DNA from: Mariprofundus sp. UBA1536
GTDB taxonomy: Bacteria; Pseudomonadota; Zetaproteobacteria; Mariprofundales; Mariprofundaceae
Assembly (NCBI GenBank): GCA_002323245.1
Contig: DCPU01000020.1
Span: forward strand, 1-64,000
Direction of reading: 5' to 3'
DNA length: 64,000 nucleotides
This document shows positions 35,334-43,128 of this stretch, one piece after another. The position numbers were made by a program, and so were the translations under genes. How positions within the stretch are numbered: the stretch's first letter is position 1; every line of letters begins with the position of its first letter. The notes beneath the pieces are model-generated. The model made no database searches, had not been told where the DNA came from, and saw only the letters and a program-made list of their open reading frames with translations.

Positions 35334-35514
35334 TTAAGCATGCGTATCTAAAATAACCAATAACAAACCTTCTTTTGTGATTGTGTATTGCAGTGAATTT
35401 AGCCACTGATTCTGATTCAAAGTAGCCTCCCATTACGGTTGTGACCTTGCCAGTGGTGATAGTGTAAAATTCTAGTGTTGAACGGCGATAAAAATCAATC
35501 GAGTCTGACCCCAT
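35334..35514 (-). pseudogene. Decayed ORF remnant of unknown family
   Basis: Reading leftward, one frame gives FYTITTGKVTTVMGGYFESE and continues to FTAIHN. A +1 shift near 35385 then gives KEGLLLVILDTHA and a stop just after it at about 35334. The clean hand-over between frames suggests the 3' part of a protein gene with one frameshift. I do not recognise the family. It is antisense to the flagellar genes. Confidence 0.3.
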
Positions 35515-35554
35515 TGATAGCGATAAAAATCAATCGAGTCTGCCCCCATTGATA
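35485..35554 (+). repeat. Tandem 35-nt duplication with TCGAGTCTGACCCC motif
   Basis: Two adjacent 35-nt units (35485-35519 and 35520-35554), each starting GCGATAAAAATCAATCGAG and ending CCCATTGATA, differ by one base (GACCCC versus GCCCCC). From memory, such CAATCGAGTCTGACCCC-type sequences accompany REP-associated Y1 transposase genes in proteobacteria. No transposase gene is seen here. Confidence 0.7.
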
Positions 35555-35729
35555 CCAAAAGTTGAAGGGCAGAAAGCGACGGTCATTCGCCAACCGTGAT
35601 ACTGTCTGCTACACTCACGTCATGGAACTAACATAAAGTCCGTGTTTGTTCTTTAATATGCAATATTGCGGAAAGTCAGGGCGTATATAGGAGGGTAATA
35701 CATGGAAAAGCAAGTACACGTATTACCTA

Positions 35730-36283
35730 GTTAGGTATCACATGAAAATTTTAACCTATAAACGTACACACACTGGCGACCCAGACATCTCAGGGCGTTT
35801 CGGTATCAATGATTGTATGGGGCAAGTTCGAAATCATGATTTTGATGCTGTAATTGGAGTAGGTGGCGTAGGAAATGAAGCCAAAAGCTACGATATTGAT
35901 GGAAAGGTTAATTGGATAGGGTTTAATCCTAAAAAAACAAAACACCCCAATGGTTGGGGGCTATTAGTTGAGTTTGAAAAGTTCGTACTTTTTGAAAATC
36001 ATGGGCCTCTTCTGAATAACATCGCCCCTCTGTTAGCGAAGCGGATATACCAAGGAAAAGTGCGTTATCTAATTAGTGGATATAGTTCCGAAGAGCAAGC
36101 TGAGGCCGAAAGTATTATTCAATGGTTACTTAATGAATATCCATCAATAAAAGAAACTGAACTATCCATTCGTAGCGACAAATCCTTTTCACCTTGCTAT
36201 CCAAAAATAAATAAGTCTGGTGGTAAATGCCACCTAACCCATCATTCAAGCGGGACGCCTAACGGCGCCCCTTAATTCAAACG
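35730..36283 (+). mobile_element. Integron-type gene cassette 1 (177-aa ORF plus attC1)
   Basis: The left boundary is the core G^TTAGGT at 35730-35736. The cassette holds one rightward ORF starting 12 bases inside and ends in attC1, with the cut expected after G36283. The boundary core GTTAGGT is the reverse complement of ACCTAAC (36232-36238), the R'' core of the cassette's own attC, as predicted for a circular cassette. Tight packing of one promoterless ORF between two core sites is typical of cassettes. No integrase is in the window. Confidence 0.75.
35742..36275 (+). CDS. Cassette-borne hypothetical protein
   Basis: 177 aa, family not recognised. Soluble, no signal peptide or membrane helix. 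Notable segments: TGDPDISGRFGINDCMGQVR, FDAVIGVGGVG, NPKKTKHPNGWGLLVEFEKF and a helical region SSEEQAEAESIIQWLLNEYP. The last ~15 residues (LTHHSSGTPNGAP) are translated from the attC site itself, so the natural protein probably ended earlier or tolerates the tail. The ATG lies 12 bases from the cassette 5' boundary, with only a weak ribosome-binding site. More AT-rich than the flagellar genes. Many cassette genes encode such orphan proteins. Confidence 0.75.
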   Translation: MKILTYKRTHTGDPDISGRFGINDCMGQVRNHDFDAVIGVGGVGNEAKSYDIDGKVNWIGFNPKKTKHPNGWGLLVEFEKFVLFENHGPLLNNIAPLLAKRIYQGKVRYLISGYSSEEQAEAESIIQWLLNEYPSIKETELSIRSDKSFSPCYPKINKSGGKCHLTHHSSGTPNGAP

Positions 36284-36290
36284 TTATGTG
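36231..36290 (+). other. attC1 recombination site (59-be)
   Basis: R'' core CACCTAAC (36231-36238) and R' core GTTATGTG (36283-36290) are complementary except one position. Between them, AAG-C-GGG-A-CGCC and GGCG-CCC-CTT fold into a stem with a TAAC loop and unpaired C and A bases on one arm, the extrahelical bases expected of an attC bottom-strand hairpin. Cleavage is expected between G36283 and T36284. Total 60 bp, a typical attC length. Confidence 0.8.
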
Positions 36291-39200
36291 CGTCTCCTAT
36301 CAAACCTAAGTAAGGAAGCCAATGAGTATTACTAATTACCTAAACAACATAAATAAACGATACAAACTTGGTAATGCCACTGAGCATACTTATCGGGGTG
36401 ATTTGCAACAACTGTTAGAAAGTTTGGTGCCAGAAATAAGAGCGACCAACGAACCCAAAAGACAATCTTGCGGAGCACCCGACTACATTCTGACAAAAAA
36501 AGAACTCCCAGTAGGTTTTATTGAAGCTAAGGACATTGGTGACAAAGACCTTGAAGGAGCAAAGAAAACGGGAAACAAAGAACAGTTCGACCGTTATAAA
36601 GCTTCATTAAACAATTTAATTTTTACCGACTATTTAGACTTCCACTTATACATTGACGGAATTTTTATTACAAAAATTGCAATTGCTGAAATACAAAACG
36701 GAACTATCGTTCCGCTGCCTAACAACTTTGGCAACTTTGAAAATCTAATCAAAGACTTTTGCGTTCACGTTGGACAAACGATAAAAAGCCCAAAGAAATT
36801 AGCCGAAATGATGGCGGGCAAAGCCCGCCTTCTTTCTGATATTATTGAAAAGTCGTTAACCAGTGATGAAGAAAATCAAGAAAACAGTACGCTGAAAGAG
36901 CAAATGTTGGCGTTCAAGGAGATTTTAATACATGACATCACGCCACAAGGATTTGCAGATGTTTATGCTCAAACCATTGCTTATGGAATGTTTGCAGCGC
37001 GGTTACATGATCCAACATTAGATACGTTTAGTCGGCAAGAAGCAGCTGAATTGATTCCAAAATCAAATCCGTTTTTGCGAAAGCTTTTTGGCTACATTGC
37101 CGGACCAGACATTGACGACCGCATCAAATGGGTAGTGGAAAACCTTACAGAAATCTTTTTGGCTTGTAACGTAGAAGAAATTTTAAAGAACTACGGGAAA
37201 TCCACCAAAATGGAAGACCCAATAATTCACTTTTACGAAACGTTCCTAAGCGAATACGACCCAAAGTTAAGAAAGGCACGTGGCGTTTGGTACACACCAC
37301 AACCCGTAGTCAATTTTATTGTTCGGGCAGTTGACGACATTCTAAAAACAGAATTCGATTTGCCACAAGGTCTAGCCGACACTAGTAAAACGACTATAAA
37401 AGTTGATAGCCAAACACCTGACAAGCGCTCGGTAACAGGCTACAAACAAATGGAGCAAGAAGTACACAAAGTACAGATTCTTGACCCAGCCACAGGAACA
37501 GGAACTTTTTTGGCAGAAGTGGTAAAACACATTCACAAAAAATTTCAAGGACAACAAGGTATTTGGAGCAATTATGTAGAAACCCATTTATTGCCACGCT
37601 TGAACGGTTTTGAATTGCTAATGGCGAGTTATGCAATGGCACATTTAAAGTTGGATTTACTATTGACCGAAACAGGATTTAAACCAACATCCAACCAACG
37701 ATTTAAAGTTTATTTGACCAACAGTTTAGAAGAACATCACCAAGACACAGGAACTTTATTTGCCAATTGGTTGAGTACAGAAGCCAATGAAGCTAACCAC
37801 ATTAAACGAGATACACCTGTAATGTGTGTAATTGGAAATCCACCATACAGCGGAGAAAGTTCCAATAAAGGCGAGTGGATTATGAGCCTAATGGATGATT
37901 ACAAAAAAGAACCAGGCGGAAAAGAAAAACTCAAAGAACAAAATTCAAAATTCATGAATGACGATTATGTAAAGTTTTTGCGATATGGCCAGCATTTTAT
38001 TGAAAAAAATGGAAGTGGTGTTTTGGCTTTTATCAATCCACACGGATTCTTAGATAATCCAACTTTTAGGGGTATGCGTTGGCATTTGCTTAAAACTTAT
38101 GACAAAATTTATACGATTGATTTACACGGTAATGCTAAGAAAAAAGAAACTGCCCCAGACGGTTCAGTAGATGTAAATGTTTTTGATATTGAGCAAGGAG
38201 TTTCAATTAACATCTTCGTAAAAACAGGGAAGAAAAAACCTAATGAATTAGGACAACTATTTCATTACGACCTATTCGGAAAACGAGATTTAAAATATGA
38301 CTTCCTATCAAATAATAATCTAAATTCAGTTGCTTTCAACAATTTTGTTCCATTCAAAAACAGTTATCTGTTTAAGAACATTGATGAAAGAATGTATCTG
38401 AAATATAACGAAGGCATCAATCCAACAAATCTGTTTCAAGTTAATGTAATGGGTTTTCAAACTCACCGAGATAGTTTTGCTGTAGATTTTGATTCGAAAA
38501 ATATAAAATCAAGAGCATCAGACTTAATCAATAAAGAAATATCCAACGAAGAACTATACAAAAAGTATTCAATTAAGGACAATAGGGATTGGAAACTTGA
38601 AAAAGCAAGAAAAGAGATTCAAACTGATATAAATTGGGAAAACAAAGTAGTTCATTGTGGTTATAGACCTTTTGACGATAGACCTTGCTATTTTAGTTAT
38701 GTAATGATGGACTACCCAAGAAAGGAATTGATTCAGAATGTTTTAAACAAAGAAAATCTTTTATTGGGTATTGGTAGGCAAGGTTTAGCCGTTGGCGCTA
38801 TAGATTGGTGCTTAACCACTGTTTCAAAGCATCCCGTTGACGCTAATGTGTTTAGACGTGGTGGAGTAAACCTTTTTCCACTTTATTTATATCCTGAAAA
38901 TTCAGGACAACAAACAATAGAACAAACAACTGAAAGAATACCAAACCTTAATCTTGAATTAGTCAATGAAATAGCAACAAAAATTGGTTTGAATTTTTCA
39001 AACGAAAAGCAACCTAACGAAACAACCTTTGCCCCAATTGACATTGTAGATTACATCTATGCGATTCTGCATTCGCCAACCTATCGCAACAAATACAAAG
39101 AATTTTTAAAAACTGACTTCCCGAAAATACCATATCCAAAGGATTCAAATACTTTTTGGGCATTCGTAAAATTGGGCGGAGAAATACGCCATATACACTT

Positions 39201-39563
39201 ATTGGAAAGTCCAAAAGTGGAGCAATACATTACGCAATACCCAATGGATGGCGATAATGTGGTAGGTAAACCCAAATACAAAGACGGTAAAGTTTACATC
39301 AACGACACACAGTATTTTGACAATGTTCCGCAAGTAGCTTGGGAGTTTTACATTGGTGGTTATCAACCAGCCCAAAAATGGCTCAAAGACCGTAAAGACC
39401 GCAAATTGGAGTTTGACGACATTTTGCATTATCAAAAAATCATTGTGGCACTTTCAGAAACGGATAGATTGATGAAAGAGATTGACGCAATTGAGTTCTA
39501 ATAAAAAGCACATAACAAGTCAAAGCACGCGGACGCAGCAAAGCTGCGCCGGTGTTTGAGGCG
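36284..39563 (+). mobile_element. Large integron-type gene cassette 2 (restriction-modification enzyme plus attC2)
   Basis: About 3.28 kb from TTATGTGC at 36284 to G39563 in attC2. Its 5' end with the preceding G reads GTTATGTGC (36283-36291), the exact reverse complement of GCACATAAC (39508-39516), the R'' core of the attC at its own 3' end. This 9-nt agreement is what a circular cassette would have before insertion. Most cassettes are under 1.5 kb, so this is unusually large. Contents are AT-rich and differ in codon choice from the host genes. Confidence 0.78.
36322..39501 (+). CDS. Single-polypeptide restriction-modification enzyme (type IIG / type ISP-like, no helicase)
   Basis: 1059 aa. 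The N-terminal ~130 residues carry a PD-(D/E)XK nuclease motif: APDYILT, then VGFIEAKDIG (D...E-x-K). A helical linker leads to an N6-adenine methyltransferase core with ARGVWYTPQPVVNFIVRAVD, motif I DPATGTGTFLAEV and motif IV NPPYSGE. The C-terminal ~450 residues are a probable target-recognition region (PFDDRPCYFSY, VEFYIGGYQPAQKWLKDRK-like end). No SF2 helicase motifs are seen, unlike LlaGI/LlaBIII. It would methylate one strand and cut at or near its site, serving as a self-contained defence gene. Start ATG 36322 has GTAAGGA about 7 nt upstream. Lys/Asn/Ile-rich, AT-rich coding points to transfer, perhaps ultimately from Bacteroidota. Confidence 0.88.
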   Translation: MSITNYLNNINKRYKLGNATEHTYRGDLQQLLESLVPEIRATNEPKRQSCGAPDYILTKKELPVGFIEAKDIGDKDLEGAKKTGNKEQFDRYKASLNNLIFTDYLDFHLYIDGIFITKIAIAEIQNGTIVPLPNNFGNFENLIKDFCVHVGQTIKSPKKLAEMMAGKARLLSDIIEKSLTSDEENQENSTLKEQMLAFKEILIHDITPQGFADVYAQTIAYGMFAARLHDPTLDTFSRQEAAELIPKSNPFLRKLFGYIAGPDIDDRIKWVVENLTEIFLACNVEEILKNYGKSTKMEDPIIHFYETFLSEYDPKLRKARGVWYTPQPVVNFIVRAVDDILKTEFDLPQGLADTSKTTIKVDSQTPDKRSVTGYKQMEQEVHKVQILDPATGTGTFLAEVVKHIHKKFQGQQGIWSNYVETHLLPRLNGFELLMASYAMAHLKLDLLLTETGFKPTSNQRFKVYLTNSLEEHHQDTGTLFANWLSTEANEANHIKRDTPVMCVIGNPPYSGESSNKGEWIMSLMDDYKKEPGGKEKLKEQNSKFMNDDYVKFLRYGQHFIEKNGSGVLAFINPHGFLDNPTFRGMRWHLLKTYDKIYTIDLHGNAKKKETAPDGSVDVNVFDIEQGVSINIFVKTGKKKPNELGQLFHYDLFGKRDLKYDFLSNNNLNSVAFNNFVPFKNSYLFKNIDERMYLKYNEGINPTNLFQVNVMGFQTHRDSFAVDFDSKNIKSRASDLINKEISNEELYKKYSIKDNRDWKLEKARKEIQTDINWENKVVHCGYRPFDDRPCYFSYVMMDYPRKELIQNVLNKENLLLGIGRQGLAVGAIDWCLTTVSKHPVDANVFRRGGVNLFPLYLYPENSGQQTIEQTTERIPNLNLELVNEIATKIGLNFSNEKQPNETTFAPIDIVDYIYAILHSPTYRNKYKEFLKTDFPKIPYPKDSNTFWAFVKLGGEIRHIHLLESPKVEQYITQYPMDGDNVVGKPKYKDGKVYINDTQYFDNVPQVAWEFYIGGYQPAQKWLKDRKDRKLEFDDILHYQKIIVALSETDRLMKEIDAIEF

Positions 39564-39569
39564 ATAGGC
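39508..39569 (+). other. attC2 recombination site with altered 3' core
   Basis: R'' is GCACATAAC (39508-39516). The arms CAAAGCACGCGGACGCAGC and GCTGCGCCGGTGTTTG pair almost completely around an AAA loop, leaving single unpaired G, G and A on one arm, the classical attC extrahelical bases. The R' core is GATAGGC (39563-39569), where GTTAGGC would be expected, so the outer cleavage site is degenerate. 62 bp. Confidence 0.78.
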
Positions 39570-39852
39570 CAATACACATGCCTCATACAATTAAACAACA
39601 TGAGAGTTTAATTATATTTGTCGCAGGCCTCAGTTTGCCCCTACTGTGCACGTTTCTAACTCAACTTAGAAGAAAAGGTGTCAGGTCTTGAGAAAAGGTG
39701 TCAGGTCTTGAATCTTGAAATGCAAATGAAATGTTAGGTCTATGGCTAAAATTACGGTGACAGTTTACTAAATACACACGGATTCAACTTGTAAGTGCAA
39801 CTTTGATGATGGGTGGTAAGGCTGAACTATCATATACAGTAATAACCATAAT
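39570..39852. other. Spacer between cassette region and efflux operon
   Basis: About 280 bases without a gene. It contains the 20-nt tandem duplication at 39671-39710 and AT-rich sequence leading to the TetR operator. No reading frame of note. Confidence 0.5.
39671..39710 (+). repeat. Exact 20-nt tandem duplication (GGTGTCAGGTCTTG motif)
   Basis: AGAAAAGGTGTCAGGTCTTG occurs at 39671-39690 and again, identically, at 39691-39710, followed by AATCTTGAAATG. From memory, AAAGGTGTCAGGTCTTGAAT-type sequences mark the ends of REP-associated transposase elements. The duplication sits on the opposite side of the cassette region from the 35-nt pair. Confidence 0.7.
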
Positions 39853-39889
39853 TGAATAATGAATATAATGTACTTGCATTCATTATTCA
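39853..39889. promoter_or_regulatory. Probable TetR operator over a TATAAT box
   Basis: TGAATAATGAAT (39853-39864) and ATTCATTATTCA (39878-39889) are a perfect 12-bp inverted repeat with a 13-nt spacer. TATAAT at 39864-39869 lies inside it, so a bound repressor would cover the -10 region. It sits 19 bases before the tetR ATG at 39909. A matching -35 element is not obvious. Autoregulation of the tetR-RND operon is the natural reading. Confidence 0.65.
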
Positions 39890-39908
39890 GTTGCGTTTGA
39901 TTGCCGCC

Positions 39909-40481
39909 ATGATTGATCAAACCAGAGAACTCATTTTAGAAGCTGCCGGTAAACGCTTCACCCATTATGGCTATAGTAAAACCACCATTGCCGAAATTGC
40001 AGCGGATTGCGAGATGAGCGTGGGTAATGTGTATCGCTTTTTCACCAACAAAGAGGCCATTGCTTTGGCAGGCGCAGAACAAAAAATGGAAGAAAAAGCA
40101 TCAGCTTGCGAAGCAGTTGTGGATATCCATGACGCCGCAGTCACGCAGTTGGCAAGTTATTGCCATCAACGCCTTGCTATGACCCATGGTATGGCCTGCA
40201 ACAGTCCGCATTTGAATGAGCTGGTTGGGTTGATCACTGAGCGTCACCAGGAAGTCGTGCAGCTATATGATGGGCGCGTGCAAGCAGCAATTGAATCCAT
40301 TCTAGAGCGCGGCATAGCTTCGGGTGAAATGCGTGATATGGATGTTGCCCAGTCGGCGGCTGCGATTCGTGTAGCAACATTTAAATACTGCATTCCAACA
40401 TATATGCATCAGCCCATCGAAGTGTTGCAAGCCGAACTTGATGGTTTGATATCGTTAATTTATCAGGGGTTGAAAGCATGA
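39909..40481 (+). CDS. TetR-family transcriptional regulator
   Basis: 190 aa from ATG 39909; a TTG at 39852 is in frame but would put the operator inside the gene. The N-terminal helix-turn-helix is KTTIAEIAADCEMSVGNVYR followed by FFTNKEAI, standard for the family. The C-terminal ligand domain is helical. Its stop overlaps the start of the outer-membrane factor gene (ATGA), so it is the first gene of the efflux operon and probably represses it through the 37-bp palindrome just upstream. The inducer is unknown. Confidence 0.9.
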   Translation: MIDQTRELILEAAGKRFTHYGYSKTTIAEIAADCEMSVGNVYRFFTNKEAIALAGAEQKMEEKASACEAVVDIHDAAVTQLASYCHQRLAMTHGMACNSPHLNELVGLITERHQEVVQLYDGRVQAAIESILERGIASGEMRDMDVAQSAAAIRVATFKYCIPTYMHQPIEVLQAELDGLISLIYQGLKA

Positions 40482-41983
40482 ATTTAAGGCAGATTACAGG
40501 GGCGAATCTTGTCGCTATCAGTTTGCTGGCGGGTTGCACAGTTGGCCCCGACTTTAAACCACAAGAACCAGTGAAAATTGAACAATTCACTGAGCTTAAG
40601 ATGGAAATGTTATTGGATGTGTCTGCCGAACCAAGCCCAGGCACCCAGCAACTACAGCTTGGCGCAGATGTGCCTGCCCAGTGGTGGCAACTCTTTGCCT
40701 CGGATAAACTCAACCTACTTTTAGAGCAGGGGCTGGCCAATAGTTTTACCGTCGCTGCTGCTGATGCGCGCTTGAAAGAAATGCAGGAAAACCTTGGTGC
40801 CCAAGAAGGCTCTGCGCTTTATCCATCTATTGATGCGAAGGTATCAAGCAGCAGACAAAAAATTTCTGGCGCTGCTTTTGGCACTCCCCCGCGCTTATAT
40901 AGTGTACACAACGCCTCCGTGAACGCTTCTTACACGCTGGACTTTTTTGGCGGTAGCAGCCGTTATCTTGAGGGTTTAGAGGCGCAGGTAAACTACGCTG
41001 CGTATCAACTTGAAGCCTCGCGTCTGACCGTGGCAAGTAATATAACAACAGCAGCCATCAATGAAGCTTCCTTACGAGCGCAAATCGAGGCTGTTGCGCA
41101 ATTGATCGCTGATAGTGAATCGCAATTGTTGATGTCAGAGCAGCAATATGCTTTGGGCGCGGTAACGCAGTGGGTTGTACTCACGCGCCAAGCTGCTTTG
41201 GCCGAAGCCAAAGCAGCCATGCCAGGATTGCAACAGCAACTGGCACAAACGCGCCACTTGCTCAAAGTGTTGGTGGGTAAACTACCATCGGCTAATGATA
41301 TACCAGAATTTACCTTTGCTGATTTGCATTTGCCATCAAGTTTGCCTCTTAGCCTGCCATCGGAACTGGTGCGTCAACGCCCCGATATTCTCGCTGCAGA
41401 AGCATTGTTGCATCAGGCCAGCGCCAATGTCGGCGTGGCGACTTCCAATCTTTATCCACGCCTGACCTTATCGGCCAGTTATGGCTCAGAAAGCGCCACA
41501 GTGGGCGACTTGTTTGGGGCTGGCAGTGCGGTGTGGGGCTTGGGTGCAGGCTTGCTCCAGCCGATATTCAGCGGCGGAGAATTACGCTCGAAAAAACGGG
41601 CAGCAGAAGCAGCTTATGATCAAGCATTGGCCAATTATCGTGATGTGGTGTTGCAAGCTTTCCGTGATGTCGCCGACACCCTTGTAGCGCTAGATACCGA
41701 CAGACAACAAGTAGGCTTGGCCAGTGATAGTGAGCAAGCAGCGGCTTCTTTGCTGGCTTTGATGCAGGAGCAATTTGCAGCAGGCGCTGTCAACCGCATC
41801 GAGCTGCTTAACGCCAATCAACAGTATATGCAAAGCAAAGCAAGCAGCGCGCGGGCTGTAGCAAGCCAATTGGCAGATAGTGCAGCGTTGATACATGCCC
41901 TTGGCGGCGGCTGGTGGAATCAAAACAAAGCATTAGAAAACAACGAAAACAATACAGCGCCCGTAGCGGCATCGGAGAAATAA
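40478..41983 (+). CDS. RND efflux outer-membrane lipoprotein (NodT/OprM family)
   Basis: 501 aa. Lipobox LLAGC near residue 20 (SLLAGCTVGPDF), the usual GPD-F motif after the Cys, then two TolC-like repeats with long coiled coils (for example LEASRLTVASNITTAAINEA and the C-terminal LALMQEQFAAGAVNRIELLN). It forms the trimeric outer-membrane duct for the RND pump. Second gene of the tetR-oprM-mexA-mexB type operon; the adaptor starts 2 bases after its stop. Confidence 0.92.
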   Translation: MNLRQITGANLVAISLLAGCTVGPDFKPQEPVKIEQFTELKMEMLLDVSAEPSPGTQQLQLGADVPAQWWQLFASDKLNLLLEQGLANSFTVAAADARLKEMQENLGAQEGSALYPSIDAKVSSSRQKISGAAFGTPPRLYSVHNASVNASYTLDFFGGSSRYLEGLEAQVNYAAYQLEASRLTVASNITTAAINEASLRAQIEAVAQLIADSESQLLMSEQQYALGAVTQWVVLTRQAALAEAKAAMPGLQQQLAQTRHLLKVLVGKLPSANDIPEFTFADLHLPSSLPLSLPSELVRQRPDILAAEALLHQASANVGVATSNLYPRLTLSASYGSESATVGDLFGAGSAVWGLGAGLLQPIFSGGELRSKKRAAEAAYDQALANYRDVVLQAFRDVADTLVALDTDRQQVGLASDSEQAAASLLALMQEQFAAGAVNRIELLNANQQYMQSKASSARAVASQLADSAALIHALGGGWWNQNKALENNENNTAPVAASEK

Positions 41984-41985
41984 GC

Positions 41986-43119
41986 ATGAAAAAGCGAATG
42001 ATTATCATGTTAATCAGTGTGGCAGTGGTCTTTGGCGGTGTCGCAGGATTCCAGCAATTTAAAGCAACCATGATGGCCCAATGGCTCGCGGGCAACTGTC
42101 AGCCACCTGCAACGGTGACGGCGATAGAAGCAAGATTTGATGCTTGGCAAACGGAAGTGCGGGCTGTGGGTACGTTGCGCGCTGTGCAAGGCATAGACCT
42201 TGTGACGGAACGTGCAGGAACCATTGAGAAAATTCTTTTTCATTCCGGTGACGTGGTCAAAAAAGGTCAGTTGCTGTTGGTCTTGGATAGTGCTGAAGAA
42301 AAAGCCCAATTAAATGCTGCAATGGCAGCTTTGGAGCTGGCCAGGCAGACGTTGAAACGTGATGAAGCCCAATTGAAAGTCAAAGCCATTTCGCAAGCGC
42401 AATTGGATATGGATGAAGCGGATTTAAAAGCCAAACAGGCTTATGTGAAGCAATGGCAAGCGGTGGTGAGTAAACTTGAAATCAGAGCACCATTTAGTGG
42501 TCGTTTGGGCGTAACCAATATCAATGTCGGACAGTTGATGCAAGTCGGTGAAAAGATTGCCTCGCTGCAAAATACTGAGAAAATGCTGATTGATTTTAGT
42601 GTGCCCCAAAAAGTATTGGCTGTTGTGGCTGTGGGTCAAGGCGTTGCCTTGCAAACCAACACCTACGAAGGAAGAAGTTTTGCTGGGCAAATTCGAGCCA
42701 TCGACACTGTTGTGGCCACCAATACACGCAATATACGAGTTGAAGCTGAGCTGGATAACCGAAACGGTGAATTGGTGCCGGGCATGTTTGCAGAAGTGAA
42801 GGTGAAAGCTGGCGAAAGCGTGTCTTACCTTACCCTACCTCAAACTGCGATTACCTTTAATGCTTATGGTGCAACGGTGTTCTTGGTCAAAGCAGGTGAA
42901 GCGGCTGAAGATGGTACAATGGGTCTTCCCAAAGCCGAACAAATCTTTATTCAAACCGGTGCAACGCGAGGGGATCAAGTGGCTATTGTCAGTGGCATTG
43001 AAGCGGGTATGCAAGTGGTGACCAGTGGTCAAATGAAGCTGAAAAACGGCACGCCGTTGATCATTAATAATTCGCACGAACCCGCCAACGAACAAGCGCC
43101 AACACCTCAGGAAGGTTAA
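41986..43119 (+). CDS. RND efflux periplasmic adaptor (membrane fusion protein)
   Basis: 377 aa from ATG 41986, with GGAG about 8 nt upstream. N-terminal membrane anchor or uncleaved leader (MIIMLISVAVVFGGVAGF), lipoyl half-motifs (GTIEKILFHSGDVVKKGQLL; IRAPFSGRLGVTNINVGQ), an alpha-hairpin between them, and beta-barrel and membrane-proximal domains. It lacks a lipobox Cys. It bridges the inner-membrane pump and the outer-membrane duct. Confidence 0.92.
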   Translation: MKKRMIIMLISVAVVFGGVAGFQQFKATMMAQWLAGNCQPPATVTAIEARFDAWQTEVRAVGTLRAVQGIDLVTERAGTIEKILFHSGDVVKKGQLLLVLDSAEEKAQLNAAMAALELARQTLKRDEAQLKVKAISQAQLDMDEADLKAKQAYVKQWQAVVSKLEIRAPFSGRLGVTNINVGQLMQVGEKIASLQNTEKMLIDFSVPQKVLAVVAVGQGVALQTNTYEGRSFAGQIRAIDTVVATNTRNIRVEAELDNRNGELVPGMFAEVKVKAGESVSYLTLPQTAITFNAYGATVFLVKAGEAAEDGTMGLPKAEQIFIQTGATRGDQVAIVSGIEAGMQVVTSGQMKLKNGTPLIINNSHEPANEQAPTPQEG

Positions 43120-43128
43120 GGGTTCACC

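Larger units (their letters stand above)
35323..35729. other. Junction between fliP and the gene cassettes
   Basis: About 407 bases where fliQ should be. It holds a decayed leftward reading frame (35334-35514), two tandem 35-nt units (35485-35554), then unassigned AT-rich sequence with CTAAC at 35628-35632. No intact gene is seen. Confidence 0.5.

Noticed and set aside
35485..35554. Tandem 35-nt units as a CRISPR array
   Set aside because: Only two directly abutting units, no spacers and no cas genes.
39852..39908. TetR protein starting at TTG 39852
   Set aside because: That start would place the palindrome and the -10 box inside the coding sequence; ATG 39909 gives a normal TetR N-terminus.
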